A DNA stretch of 64,000 nt from Heterohyrax brucei (Eukaryota > Chordata > Mammalia > Hyracoidea > Procaviidae), in the NCBI GenBank assembly GCA_028571685.1, contig CM053141.1:52636333-52700332 (forward strand), written 5' to 3'. The position numbers and the translations under genes were made by a program. Below, in pieces: positions 1 to 11,921 of this stretch (its first letter is position 1; each line of letters starts with the position of its first letter). The notes beneath the pieces are model-generated. The model had not been told where the DNA came from. It was given only the letters and a program-made list of their open reading frames with translations, and did no database searches.

Positions 1-344
1 AGTGCTGAAGTCATTCCAGAAACCAGCTCTTGGAAGACTAGACTAGATCATAAGACACACAGTGATGCTGGCAAACAGTGTGCTTCTCGGCTTAAGTATA
101 TAAGTGAGGTTGACTGACCAGATCCTGTCCAGAGGCAAGATGAGGGGGTGGAGGGGCACAGGAACAGGTTGAACGGACATGGGAAGTACTGCGGAGCAGA
201 GCGTGCTGTCACAAGGTGTAAAGAGTAGCTAGAGTTGCATAGTGGTGTGTGTGCAAGCTTCTATATGGCAAATTGACTCGGACCATACATTGTTCCTTAA
301 GGAATAATATATGTAAATATACACACATATTTTTAAAAAGGTCA
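1..344. other. unassigned sequence
   Basis: I recognise no repeat family, exon or RNA gene here. The stretch is somewhat more GC-rich than what follows and ends where recognisable L1 ORF2 homology begins. Confidence 0.4.
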
Positions 345-557
345 AAATAATTCCAAACTCATTCTGTGAAGCGAGCATAAATTTATACCAAAACCAGATA
401 ACGACACCACAGAAGAGGAAAACTCTTGTGAACTTAGATGCAAAAATCTTCAGCAAAAATTTTAGCCATTAGAATTCAAAATCAAAAAAATAATTAACTA
501 TGACCAAGTGGGATGCATGGGATGCCAGTGATGCAGGGATAGTTCAACATTAGAAAG

Positions 558-1960
558 AAACAACTGTTAGTGGGGTTGCAAAATGGTCCAGCCTCTTTGG
601 AAAGCAATCTGGCATTTCCTTAAAAAAATGGATATTGGTATGCCATTTGACCCAGTAATTCCACTACTTGGAATATATCCTACACAATCAAGGCCTTTCA
701 CACCAACAGACATGTGCACAAGAATGTTTATCACAGCACAATCCACGATAAGCAAAAAGATGGAATCAACCCAGATGCCCAACTACAGAAGAATGGATAG
801 GTAAACTGTGGTACATATACTCAATGGAGCACTACGCAATGATAAAGAATAACAATGATTCCAGGAAACGTCTCCTAACCTGGAAGACATTATGTAGAGT
901 GAAAGCAGTCAGCGACAAAAGGACAAATATTGTATGAGACCTCTACGATAAGATCTCAAAACCAGACTTGTGTATAGAAGAAAAGACTCTTTGACAGCTG
1001 CAACGGAGGGGAGGGAGAGAAGTCAAGTAGGGACGGGTTTAGTTTAGATAGTTGCTAGAAATCTGGTTGGGTGAAATCAGTGATAGCACATATTAGAAAC
1101 AAGAACAACATTAAGTGGACTTCAGCATGACTTGAATACTCCTTCCATCTTAAGCCAATATTGCAAGGATAGAGCAGCTGGGGCAGGGGGCAGGGGACCA
1201 TGCTCTTAAGCTAAATCGAGGCCAATTGGCACAACTAGCATTTTGCTAAGAGGGCTCTCTACACCTCACATTGGTGAGTGACGTCTGGGGTCTTAAAAGC
1301 TGCCAAGCTGCCATCCAAGGGCACAGCAAATGGTCCCAGCTCAGCAGGAATGGATGCTCACTGAGAACCAAAATGACATGGGGTAAAGACAACCAAGAAG
1401 ATAGAGAGACCCACATCAGTGGGTGCCTACATCGACTTGGGACCGGAAGAACCAGATGGTGCCCGGCCACCACCAGTGATAGCCGTGATGCAGCTCACAA
1501 AGTTGAGTCTTACTGGCAACACAAGAATAAAAAGGGGTGCATCCTGAGATCTCCACTAAAAGACCTCAACTGATGGTCCAGTGGTTTCGGGGTTCCCTGG
1601 AAGCATGGCCCTGGACCTGATGCTGCCCTTGCCTATAAATCATAACGAAGTTCCACTCTTCAGACACGAATGGGTTAGATTTGGTGATGCAGAGTGGCCA
1701 TATGTTGGATGCACTTTATGGTTCCATACATCTATAGGATATCATCCTGCTGACCTCTGGCTGGAGGAAGGAGAGTGGGTGGAGAGGAGGGGAAAGGAGA
1801 CTGTTGGGGGGATGAGACATGTATGAAGCAGAGAGGAATAGTTTGCTGTCAGCAGACAGGGAGAGCAGTGGAAGCTGCATATAGGTGGGCATGTAAATTT
1901 ATACGGGAATGTACATTTTCACTCAGTCATGTTAAATAAAAAAAGAAAAGAAAAGAAAAA
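558..1960 (+). mobile_element. 5'-truncated L1 3' end inserted in the older L1
   Basis: This L1 3' terminal region starts in the stretch common to L1 elements (unequal flanking 'tttggaaagcaatctgg', 'catttgacccagtaattcca', 'aatggataggtaaactgtgg'). It continues into a long family-specific 3' UTR and ends in an A-rich tail near 1935-1960. The same 3' UTR recurs at 14.0-15.6 and 19.75-21.3 kb. A/G-rich flanks resembling 'agaaaaaacaa' on both sides look like a degenerate target-site duplication. Open frames on either strand here are incidental to the 3' UTR. Confidence 0.8.
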
Positions 1961-2132
1961 ACAATGTGATCAACCACATAAATTAAACAAAAGACAAGCG
2001 TCACTTGATTTGATCAGTTGCCACAGAAAAATCTTTTGACAAAATCCAACACCCATTCACATTAAATACTCTTAGCGAAATAGAAATAAAAGGGAAATTT
2101 CTCAGCATAATAAAGGGCATCTACGCAAAGGC

Positions 2133-2308
2133 GGGAAATCCTGGTGGTATAGTGGTTAAGTGCTACAGCTGGTAACTATTAATGAAGAAGTTGGCAGTTC
2201 AGATCCGCCAGGTGCTCTTTGAAAACTCTGTGGGGCAGTTCTATTCTGTCCTGTAGGGTTGCTATGAGTTGAATTTCACTTGACTGTGTTAGGTTTGGTT
2301 TATTTTGG
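2133..2308 (+). mobile_element. AfroSINE-type SINE, short form
   Basis: The tRNA-derived head carries A and B box-like segments ('gtggtatagtggttaag', then 'gcagttcagatccgcca'). The body ('gtggggcagttctattctgtcc') and a tail ending 'ggtttggtttattttgg' follow. Imperfect 11-bp target-site duplications flank it (2122-2132 tacgcaaaggc; 2309-2319 tatgcagaggc). It lies inside L1 ORF2, so it is younger than that L1. This short form, about 150-175 bp, is the commonest SINE in the window. Confidence 0.88.
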
Positions 2309-2369
2309 TATGCAGAGGCAACAGCTAACATCATTCTAAAAAGAGAGACTCTAAAAGCATTCCACTTGA

Positions 2370-3774
<1,405 letters not shown>

Positions 3775-4125
3775 TACGAGGTCTGACAATCGAGTCCATG
3801 AACCTAATTGTTCCAATGCTATATGCCTCATTGCTGACTATCACCAAGGTCACCTTCAAAGTACTCCCTTTGATATAACTGGAGGTTAAAGACATATTGA
3901 AAGGAGTGTTTTGATGACATTCAGGACAGCAAGAGTAATAGGACAACAGCTCTGATAACCACTGCAGAAAGAGTTCCAAAACTGCTTTGAAGACGGACTA
4001 GGCGCTGGCATGGGTGCATAGCTTCCCAAGTGGAGCACCTTGAATGGGACCTTAATGATATATTCAGTAATGAAGTATGTAGTACTTAGAACAATTAAGT
4101 TCACAGACTTGTCACACACTGTGTA
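3775..4125. mobile_element. mariner (Tc1/mariner) fragment with fold-back structure
   Basis: The left end ('acgaggtctgacaat') matches the terminus of a mammalian mariner family, and TA dinucleotides bound the unit (3775-3776 and 4124-4125). About 95 bp at the left (3777-3872) is similar, in inverted orientation, to about 97 bp at the right (4027-4123), far longer than a normal ~30-bp mariner inverted repeat. The interior 3880-4026 reads as the antisense continuation of the same left arm. Both arms therefore seem to derive from one end of the parent, with no usable transposase. Family assignment is from memory. Confidence 0.65.
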
Positions 4126-4177
4126 ATTTTCAATCTTTCTTCTAGGCATAGATAATTTAATGTCTCTAATACATTAC

Positions 4178-4339
4178 AGGAAACCTTGGTGATGTGGTTA
4201 TGTGATACAGCTACTAACCAAAAGGTCAGCAGTTCAAATTCACTAGGTACTCCTTGAAAACTATGGAGCAGTTCTACTCTGTGAGTCATTGTAAGTCAAA
4301 ATAGACTGGATAGCCATGGGTTTGGTCTTTTGGTTTTGG
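4178..4339 (+). mobile_element. AfroSINE-type SINE, short form
   Basis: Full head-to-tail copy with a partly eroded head ('gatgtggttatgtgatacagc') and a tail ending 'gggtttggtcttttggtttt'. The near-identical flanks aatacatta (about 4168-4176) and aatgcatta (4340-4348) are a likely target-site duplication. Confidence 0.85.
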
Positions 4340-4417
4340 AATGCATTATATGTTACCAAGGATTACCATTAATACTTGCAGGTGATCTGTTTATGCTTTT
4401 ACCGTTATACAAGCAAA

Positions 4418-4564
4418 TGATCAAGTTGAGTCTGACTCATAGTGACCCTAGAAGTCACAGTAGAACTGTTCCATAGAGTTTCCAAGGAGTGCCTGGTGGA
4501 TTTGAACTGTCGACCTTTTGGTTAGCAGATATAGCACTTAACCCACTAAGCCACCAGGGTTTCC
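4418..4564 (-). mobile_element. AfroSINE-type SINE, short form
   Basis: Read on the minus strand it starts 'ggaaaccctggtggctta' and ends in the shared tail. The copy is nearly complete. Its head end abuts a TA/TACATCC-type simple repeat, a common neighbour of retroposons. Confidence 0.88.
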
Positions 4565-4652
4565 TTATATATACATATATAAATACATCCAAATGTATAT
4601 ATACATCCATCCATCCAAATGTATATATACATACATGCAAATATATATATAC
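4565..4652. repeat. imperfect (ATAC/ATCC)n and (TA)n simple repeat
   Basis: Alternating 'atatatacat', 'acatccatccatccaaa' and 'atatatatat' units directly next to the SINE head. The small open frames across it simply read the repeat. Confidence 0.8.
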
Positions 4653-4724
4653 TGAATCTCCCCTACTGTGCTTTTTTGTTTTTGAAAGTTAACATTATGC
4701 TGTAGAAAACACTGAGTTCATATA

Positions 4725-4870
4725 TGGCTTCACCTGTTCTGAGCTTTTTTTGAATCCTCAGAACACCAATTTTGTCAACTGGAAAATGGGATTAATAACG
4801 TGTAATTTAAAAAGTTGTGGTGGAGATTAAAATAAATGATAAATGCATAACATAGTTTTGCACTTGAATC
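4725..4870 (+). repeat. MIR (ancient tRNA-derived SINE) fragment
   Basis: The order of segments fits the MIR core and 3' half: 'tcaactggaaaatgggattaa', then 'gtggagattaaaataaatg', then a degenerate 'acatagttttgcac'. Heavily diverged, as expected for a family older than the placental radiation. Confidence 0.6.
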
Positions 4871-5325
4871 ATGTCAAATGCTTCAGAGCCTCTAAGAGAA
4901 TCAGGATTTGAAAAACAAAAAACAAACACTGACTTGGACAGAAGATGAATAACTTCAGTCCTTCAGCATGCAGGACCATAGCGGCATTGTGTTGAAGCCC
5001 AAATTGCGATGATTTAAAAAGTAAATGTAGACTATAAAAGCTGACCATTTCTTGGAGCCCTTTGACAATGCAAGAAAAGAGAGAAAAATGTGGTTTCTAG
5101 AAGGGGCAGCAGAGTCAAGTGAAAGTTTTTCAAGTTAAGTGACAGCAAAGAATTTACGTCAAGTTTCAAGATACAAGTGCTCAGAAATTGAGACGGTTTA
5201 AGGTGCAGGCACAGGCATTAACTTTAGTACCTGGACTCTATCATCAAAAGGTCTCTTTTTCTCAGGACTTGAGGAAGATCAGATAAAATGAATACAAGCA
5301 ATATTTTTAAGAACTATAATTCCCG
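4871..5325. other. unassigned sequence
   Basis: No repeat family or coding signal recognised. AT-rich, with purine runs around 5075-5150. Confidence 0.35.
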
Positions 5326-5495
5326 TGAAAACCCTGATGCTGTAGTGGTTAAGTGCTACAGCTGCTAACCGAAAGGTCAGCAGTTCAAATCCTCCAAGTG
5401 CTCCTTGGAAACACTATGGGACAGTCCTGCTCTGTCCTGTAGGATCACTACGAATTGGAACCTACTGAAAGGCACTGAGTTTGATTTTTGGTTTA
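5326..5495 (+). mobile_element. AfroSINE-type SINE, short form
   Basis: Complete copy with a well preserved head ('gtagtggttaagtgctacag') and body. Possible eroded target duplication (tataattc upstream, tatagttc downstream). A second SINE follows in the same orientation within about 10 bp. Confidence 0.88.
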
Positions 5496-5510
5496 TAGTT
5501 CTCAAGGAAA

Positions 5511-5666
5511 CCCTGGTGGTGTAGTGGTTAATGCTGTGCCTGCTAATCAAAAGGTAAGCAGTTCAGATCTGCCAGACTTTCCACAGAAACCCTATGGACA
5601 GTTTCACTCTGTCCTATAGGGTTCTTATGGCTTGAAATTGACTTGATAGCAAAGGGAAACAGGAGA
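5511..5666 (+). mobile_element. AfroSINE-type SINE with perfect target-site duplication
   Basis: Complete sense copy flanked by identical 15-bp sequences (5496-5510 and 5667-5681, tagttctcaaggaaa). The last few bases of the duplication overlap the canonical 'ggaaa' SINE start, so the true duplication may be slightly shorter. The identity suggests a comparatively recent insertion. Confidence 0.9.
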
Positions 5667-5696
5667 TAGTTCTCAAGGAAAGAGATACTGTACTCA

Positions 5697-5860
5697 TTGT
5701 CACTGGGTTGATACCAACTCATAGCAACCCTCTAGGACAGACTAGAACTGCCCCAAAGGGTTTCCAAGAATGTAGTCTCTCTTCTGCAGAGCTGCTGACA
5801 AGGGCAAACCACTGAAATTTTGGTTAGAATTTGAGTGCTTACATCACTGGAGCTTCTAGG
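5697..5860 (-). mobile_element. AfroSINE-type SINE, longer form, diverged
   Basis: On the minus strand an eroded head near 5860 leads through a middle segment with 'ctgcagaagagag', then the common body and tail (minus-strand tail at 5697-5720). The middle differs from the short form. Confidence 0.65.
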
Positions 5861-6179
5861 AAAGTGGTCATTCTATAAAACTGTACCATAACAGTAGATG
5901 AGACAAAGTTCACTATCAAAAGGAATTTGAAGGAGAAACGGATGTTCACATTTCAGACATTGGTTGTTAGTTGCTATGTGATACTATTTTTAATCAAGGG
6001 TTAACTGTAAGCACAGAAATACTTGGCGTATAGATTTCAAATAACTGATTGCATCCCCCCTAAGATTATTATTCTTTTCAAGAACCTTAAAAAAAACCAA
6101 TAGCTACTTATTTTAAAGATTTCATGAAATATATAACTGGAAAATGGCATTTTTTGAAGCATGAGACAAAGTGCTTTGG

Positions 6180-6760
6180 TGCCTTCTATTCACACGACTC
6201 ATTACTGTGCTAGGCACTGCTTTAGATTCTGGAAGTTCAGTGATGAGTGAGGAAGATAAAATTGCTGCCCTCCACGAGTTTACTTTCTAGAAGTGGGAGT
6301 CAAACAAGTCAGAAGTAACTACATAACCTCACTGTGATGAGTGCTACAAGAAACATGAGCCAAAGCCAAGCCAGAGGTAAAGAGTGACTGTTGGGGTAGG
6401 TTATAGTACTTCAGTCAATAGAGCAGGAAGGCCCTCTCTGATGACTGGAGATTTAAGGTGAGACGTGAAACACGTGAGGCATATCCATGGAGAAATCTGA
6501 GAACACGACTCAGAGTTCAGTCAATTCCACCGTCTTAAAGACAGAACAAGTGTAGCACTTTTAAGACATGAAAGGAAGGATTGTGTAGTTAAAGCTTAGT
6601 AAATGCAAACAAGTAAAAACGGCCCTAATGAGTTTGGACAGATTCTCAGTGCAATAGGATGCCATTGCAGGTGTTAAGTGGAAATATGATTTCATTTGGT
6701 TTGCAAAACTTATTCTTGAAATTGGATACAGAACAAATCACGCAATTTGATCTTACTATC
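6180..6760 (-). repeat. ancient interspersed repeat starting with an L2-like 3' end
   Basis: The plus strand reads 'ctgtgctaggcactgc...gtgatgag...gctgccctccacgagtttac', the antisense of a typical L2 3' terminus. It continues with 'gtgatgagtgctacaagaaa', 'aaggccctctctgatgactgg' and later 'aggatgccattgcaggtg', in the order of a long ancient mammalian repeat. A second copy with the same order lies at 46655-47260. Diverged; exact family name not certain. Confidence 0.5.
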
Positions 6761-6835
6761 TGCTGACTATAAAACTTGTGAAAGCCCGGTGCATTAGCAG
6801 GTTATTTAAAGGAGAATTTTAATATGATTGTCTTG

Positions 6836-6998
6836 AAAGGGATTGTAAAGGTGATCTAGCTTTTTTAATCCCTTTATTTTACAGCTGAGGAAGTTAAGGT
6901 CCATTGGCAAAATACGTTGCTCAGAGTCATCCAATGTATTGCTGGCTGAGCAAGCCTTAGACCTGAGTCCGTATCTATTGTTTCTCCCACAGTGCCTC
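6836..6998 (-). repeat. MIR fragment
   Basis: The antisense MIR core is visible: 'tttattttacagctgaggaagttaaggtcc' as a degenerate form, then 'gagtcatccaatgtattgctggc' and 'gacctgagtccgtatc'. The open frame across it on the minus strand has no independent support. Confidence 0.5.
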
Positions 6999-7117
6999 CC
7001 TGAACTTCGACACACTTTAAATGCATAAGCCACCCCACCACCCAGTTCAAGCTTTACAGTAAGGACACTAGCTTTGTTATCATTTCAATGACTCTTCTAG
7101 AAAGCCTGAGAGTGTTA

Positions 7118-7250
7118 TTTAAGGTGTGGTCTACAAACTACCCGGGTCACAACCATCTAGGTTGTATGTCACAGATATGGGTACTGATTTTGAATATCTG
7201 TGGCTGGGGCCTAGTTACTACATGCTGAAGGCTGAGAAGAACCGGAAAAT
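7118..7250 (-). repeat. possible MER5-type hAT (Charlie) fragment
   Basis: 'ttaaggtgtggtctacaaac' followed by 'ctggggcctagttactacatg' loosely follows the antisense order of a MER5 element, a non-autonomous hAT transposon. Very diverged. Confidence 0.35.
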
Positions 7251-7351
7251 TTGAGGAGCTTTCCACTTTTTAATATGGAGCATCTGTCAGTTATATTCAA
7301 CCCTAAGCAATCGCACTCTCTTCTACTCAGCATTTTCCCAACATAAAACAG

Positions 7352-7510
7352 CCAAGCGAAGCCCACTGCCGTCAATTCAGGTCCCACTCATAGTAACCCT
7401 ACAGGACAGAGTAGAACTGCCCCATAGAGTTTCTGTGGACCACCTTGTGGATTTGAACTGCTGACCTTTTGGTTAGCAGATGTAGCACTTAACCCGCTAT
7501 GCCACCAGAG
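7352..7510 (-). mobile_element. AfroSINE-type SINE, short form
   Basis: The minus-strand head 'tggtggcatagcgggttaag' and full body and tail are present. The extreme 5' bases are altered ('ttctctggtggc'). Confidence 0.85.
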
Positions 7511-8009
7511 AACAGCAAAGAGAAAAAGTCTACTTCATTTCTATCCCTTACTTGCTCCCATCCCCAATATAGACTTAAAAGTCTGTTTTAAAGAGTTGAA
7601 AGTCATTTTGTGAATGACAAGTAGAGCAACAGCCCTACATAGCTCTATGAGAAAACCCTCGAATCCAGGACAGCAGCTGATCTAATTATTGATGGCTTAG
7701 CATCACCACATAATAATAAATTAGAGGTAGTAAATGCTGATTTCCATCAAAAATGGTTATTTAAGCAGTAGTATTTAGGTTGGAAATGTGTTTCTATGAA
7801 ATATTTCATTTGCTTGATGATAGCATATAAATAAGGGGTCACCAAAAACTTGTCTTTTGTCATCGGACAATATTCCGTACTGAATTGTAAATGTTAATTA
7901 ATTCCTGTAATTTCCTTGTTTGTGAGTAAGGGAACTTGCTATGTACGTTTTAAAGATTAAGTTTACACAGGCTTCCAAAACCAGTAAAAGCAGACGATGA
8001 TGAGCTCTT
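7511..8009. other. unassigned AT-rich sequence
   Basis: Nothing recognised. Contains 'aataataaattagagg' and 'ttaattaattcctg' AT-rich segments. Confidence 0.35.
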
Positions 8010-8096
8010 GATGGTGAAGCCGCTGATTTCGCAGGGCAACTCATGAAGGACATGAACTACGGCAGCAGCGGAAATGGCCACCAAGTTGAACTTTGA
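8010..8096 (+). other. CpG-bearing patch with short open frame, origin unknown
   Basis: Within about 110 bp (7990-8096) there are several CpG dinucleotides, unusual against the CpG-poor surroundings. A frame from 8010 reads 28 codons of ordinary amino-acid composition (starting DGEAADFAGQLMKDMN) to a stop at 8094-8096. There is no upstream start in frame, and two stops lie just before it. I do not recognise a protein. It could be a scrap of a processed pseudogene or transposase, or chance. Confidence 0.25.
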
Positions 8097-8222
8097 CTGT
8101 GTGCTAGACATGCAGTGCCAACTTTATGTGTATTATCTAACTTAATCTTTTCAAAACCTACCAAGTAGGTATTATAACTATTTAATAAGTAAAAAACCTG
8201 CTACTCAGAGAAGTTAACTTAG
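8097..8222 (-). repeat. MIR fragment
   Basis: The antisense MIR order is clear: 'gtgtgctagacatgcagtgcc', 'attatctaacttaatctttt', 'agtaggtattataactat', 'agagaagttaac'. Diverged but collinear. Confidence 0.6.
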
Positions 8223-8795
8223 TGATTTGAAAGAATATTTCATCCAGGATTTGGAAAAATCTTCAGGGAATATGTACTTCAGCGGATGTTGTGGGAAAAA
8301 AAAAATGGAATGCTTTCTTCACAAGTACTATAGTACATATCCTTATTGTGTTTTACATAAAACTTCCTTTGTACACTTTATTCAACATTCTTTGACATTA
8401 GAGTGTTAACTTTAGCCTCCTGAGCAACAGAAACATTTTCCTATGTTTCTGAGTAAGAACCTGATCTATGAGAAATGTGAAAGACGTGAAAACCTTTGAC
8501 ACAGGAGTTACAACTAAAAGCATTACAGCCATTGGAATAACTCTAAAACTATTGTCTGGAAATAGTAAAAACATAAAGAACAGAAGAGTTCTATGTTGGC
8601 AGTTTGGCCTGTCTTATTGATCCAACTCTGGTGTTTTATACAATGTTGCTATAGTGAAACTTAATTTTCAGGATATGACAAAGGAAAGACTAAAATATTA
8701 AAAACATGACATTGTGTCTTAGATTCCCTTTCAATGTTTTAATTCCCTTGAAACCCTGTCTAGTATGTTTGTTATAGGTCTTTGAACCAGTTCAT
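8223..8795. other. unassigned sequence
   Basis: No repeat or gene signal recognised. A short open frame at 8227-8409 has no start context or family resemblance. Confidence 0.35.
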
Positions 8796-8905
8796 TCTAG
8801 TTTCATCACCTGCTGAGAATTTGCATTTCTACCTCAGATATACTGGATCAGAATCTACATTTTAACAGCATCCCTGGGGATTCATATATATACACCTACA
8901 TTTTA
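8796..8905 (-). repeat. MER5-type hAT (Charlie) fragment
   Basis: 'gatatactggatcagaatctacattttaacagcatccctgggg' (shown in part) follows the antisense MER5 sequence, where a 'tactgaatcagaa' motif precedes 'gttttaacaag'. The adjacent 'ctgagaatttgcatttct' is the matching conserved segment in the other orientation, consistent with the near-palindromic nature of these elements. Confidence 0.5.
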
Positions 8906-9194
8906 ATAAGGTAATTATTAGATATATGTAAGAAAGCATCATATATGCTGTAGATCACAGAAGCATTCTGATTCAGTGGTTTTTGCATTTACCTCTGCTG
9001 GTTTCCATGGTAGCTGTTTGCAGTCTTCCTATCAATAGGACTTCACACTTGCATGTAATATATGACTTGGTTGTCACTTTTTTAGAGGTGATTTTTTTTT
9101 CTCCTCCTCCAACCTGGGGAAAACTTTCCCTCCAGTAGGTCCATTTTTTTCTAGTCTTCTTTTAAAATGTAGATTCTTTTTCATTCCTGATAAC

Positions 9195-9520
9195 TCAAGG
9201 CAGGATAACCACACAATGCCAGGCATCATGACCCAGCCAAATTGCTACACATATGTTTTGGGGGACATAATTCAATCCATGATGTTCTACCCCTTGGCCT
9301 CCACAATATCACATCTTTGCAATATGCAAGACATATTCACTCCTTTGTATCATAGCAAAAGCCTTAAATCAACTTCAAGTCTAAAATATAAAAATTCCTC
9401 TACGTTTGTGAAATCTAGAATGCAAGTTTCCTGTCTCTAAAGTACCATGGTAGAACAGGCAGACACAAGCTACAATTTTCATTACAAATGGAAAAAATTG
9501 GAGGGTAAGAAGGTATAAGA
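9195..9520 (-). mobile_element. MaLR (MLT1-type) LTR edge and internal sequence
   Basis: 'tttgggggacataattcaat' followed by 'ccatga' is the antisense of the TGTCATGGATTGAATTGTG-like start of MLT1-class LTRs. What follows ('cttggcctccacaatatcac', 'gcaagtttcctg', 'ttacaaatgg') resembles antisense MaLR internal sequence. These are non-autonomous ERV-L relatives. No coding capacity remains. Confidence 0.5.
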
Positions 9521-9589
9521 GATACCAATTAAGTTAGTAGAACACATTATTTTAGCTCTCAGATCTTTAAAAAACAGTTCGCCGAGTAT

Positions 9590-9910
9590 ATTTACACAAT
9601 ATACTTTCCCTCCAGACTCTAAACATTGGCCACACTTTCTGGATTCTCAGTGGACGGTCTTCTGCCCTGGGCCTCAGCTCTGCCTTTATGTCCTCTAGGA
9701 CAGCAATTTTGTACCCAGATAACTCAGACCAAAGAAAGACTAATGTAACACAAGGACCTTCTTCCATAGCCAACAGGGAGAGAGTATGTTCCCCTGGAAC
9801 TGATAACCTGAATTTGGACTTACAGCCTACCACAATGTGTAAGAAATAACTTTTCTTCTTTAAATCCATCCACTGGTGGTATTTCTGTTAGAGCAGTCCC
9901 AGATGACCAA
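9590..9910 (+). mobile_element. MLT1-type LTR 3' portion
   Basis: 'ctgataacctgaatttggac', 'taagaaataacttttctt' and 'ggtggtatttctgttagagc' occur in the sense order of the LTR 3' end, where a polyadenylation-like AATAAA precedes the final segment. The upstream part (9590-9780) is too diverged to place firmly. The open frames across it are incidental. Confidence 0.5.
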
Positions 9911-10237
9911 GACAATCTTAGTGTGTCAGAGTTTTAATTTCAGGGTTTATAGGGAAATCAGGCCAAAGTATTGGCCTTAAGAGTTGGAAGGAGGGTTTAA
10001 ACACTAGTGAACAAATGGTCCTCAACTAAGTGCCTGAGTTTGCAAGAAAATAGAATTGAGCTACCAGAAATCAAGAAGAATCTACCTTTTAAAAGAACAC
10101 TAGGAAAAAAACAACCTACTGGAGAAAGTTCAGCAGCTAGGGCCTGTAAAAATTTCACTTGTAAACATTTAGAAACTGTAGCTTGTGACACATTCACGTC
10201 CTTTGGATAGAAAGGCCCTGAATGACTACCAGTGATA
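9911..10237. other. unassigned sequence
   Basis: Nothing recognised. The overlapping open frames on both strands share the same DNA and show no protein-family features. Confidence 0.35.
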
Positions 10238-10239
10238 CC

Positions 10240-10398
10240 AAAAGCAAACCCACTGCCACTGACTTGATTCTGACTCATATCTACTCTATCCACAGTGGAA
10301 CTGACTCATAGAGTTTCCAAGGAAAGCTTGGTGGATTTGAACTGTTCGCCTTCTGGTTAGCAGCCGTGGCACTTAACCACTACACCACCAGGGTTTCT
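10240..10398 (-). mobile_element. AfroSINE-type SINE, short form
   Basis: Full minus-strand copy, head 'ggtggtgtagtggttaagtg' at its right end. The flanks accagtgatacc (10228-10239) and atcagtgatact (10399-10410) are a 12-bp target duplication with two mismatches. Confidence 0.9.
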
Positions 10399-10412
10399 AT
10401 CAGTGATACTAA

Positions 10413-10552
10413 ACCAAAAAGACCAAACCCACTGCTGCTGAGTTGATTCTGACTCATAGCGACACTATAGATCAGAGTAGAACTGCCCCATAGCATTTCC
10501 AAGGAACACCCAGTGGATTTGAACTGCTGACCTTTTGGTTAGCAGACATGCT
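10413..10552 (-). mobile_element. AfroSINE-type SINE, 5'-truncated
   Basis: Body and tail are well preserved, but the minus-strand copy starts inside the head ('ctgctaaccaaaaggtcag'). The A-box part is missing. Confidence 0.85.
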
Positions 10553-10691
10553 AGCAGAGGTAAATGCAAAACTCTTCTACAGGGATACTGCCATGCTGCA
10601 GAGCATATACAAATGTATACGGAACACAGTCCTAGAAAATGATGAACTTTGAGTAAATATTTACAGGGCCCACTAGGAAATCAACTGCTAT

Positions 10692-10888
10692 ATAACCAAA
10701 CCAAGCCAAACCCCTGCTATCAAGTTGATTCTGACTCATAGCAATCCTATGGGATAGAGTAGAACTGTCCCATAGAGTTTCCAATACTGTAAATCTTTAC
10801 ATCTTTTTCCCATGGAGTGGCTGGTGTGTTTGAACAGCTAGATCTTTTGATTAGCAGCTGAGGCTTTAAACACTGAATCACCAGCCCT
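10692..10888 (-). mobile_element. AfroSINE-type SINE, long form
   Basis: This copy carries an extra middle segment between head and body (plus strand 'ctgtaaatctttacatcttt' then 'ttcccatggagtggctgg'). The extra segment distinguishes the roughly 200-bp long form from the commoner short one. Confidence 0.8.
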
Positions 10889-10984
10889 CTCCCCACCCCG
10901 GTTACGATAGAAGGAAGTCAAACTTGCTCTCCAACAACCGGAAATCGTGGGACAGAGAAAGAAACTTTGCAGCAAGTGTTTAGT

Positions 10985-11800
10985 CAGAGGTAAAGGCAAA
11001 AAAAAGAAAACCATTGCCAGAATGTGATGATATGGGGAAAAAAGAATATATTGATTTTAAAAAAAATTATACTTTCTGGAATGATAAAGGAGAGCAAATA
11101 AACTCAGTGTATAGTATGACCAATAATATAAAAAGGGAATGAATGAATTGAGATAAAATTTCAAATACTCCCAAATACAATGCAAAATGATAAAGAGATA
11201 AGCAACATGAACACAAATAAAGTTAGAAGTTTCAGGAGGGACAAGAGAATAGATGAGAATTTCCTAGAATCAGTCATGATTGATTGTATTGAAAAATTAT
11301 AGAAATTTAAAGCAAGTAAACAAAAATACACATCTGCTCAAATTGTACTGAAACTGCATATTATCAATGACTGTCAAAGAGTAAAATATAACAAAGGTAA
11401 ATAGAGATATACTGACATAAAAGGTTTTAGTCAACAACGTTAGATGACAGAAGAGGATGGAATAATCAGAGTGTTAAGGGACACTGGTACCTGGCTAAGT
11501 GATTATGGAAGGGTCAAAATTAATAAATTTTCAGACATACAAAGACTGAGAAATTTTACTACTCTCAAATTCTTGCTAGAAAAGGAAAATATACTGCAGA
11601 AAATAACTTAGCATGAGGTGGCCCAACTTATGTCTAACATGCATTTCGGAAGGAAAAACTAGAGAGAATGGGAGAAATATATTTTGGGAGGAAGAGAATA
11701 AAATAAACACAAAATTGTAGAACAAAAAATAAATAAAAATACATCTTAGTGATCATAACACTATGAATAAATTAAAAGACAGTGAATGAAATTGTATTTT
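10985..11800 (+). repeat. possible HAL1/old L1 relic
   Basis: Scattered similarity only: 'tttcagacatacaaagactgagaaattttac' in part, followed by an A-rich stretch, resembles a segment common to HAL1 and old L1 elements. Most of the interval is AT-rich without a clear match. Confidence 0.35.
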
Positions 11801-11921
11801 TCAAAATGGAGTAATTTGCTGCCCTCAGTTTCATTTCTGTGTTCTTGCCGAAAATGTACCAGCTGTGGGAAAACAAATGTACCTGAACTGAGTCACACAC
11901 CTTAAAGCAACTTGCCTGTCA

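Noticed and set aside
2133-2308. tRNA-like A and B boxes in this and other SINE heads
   Set aside because: They belong to SINE copies with SINE bodies and tails; the cloverleaf is degenerate, so none is called as a tRNA gene.
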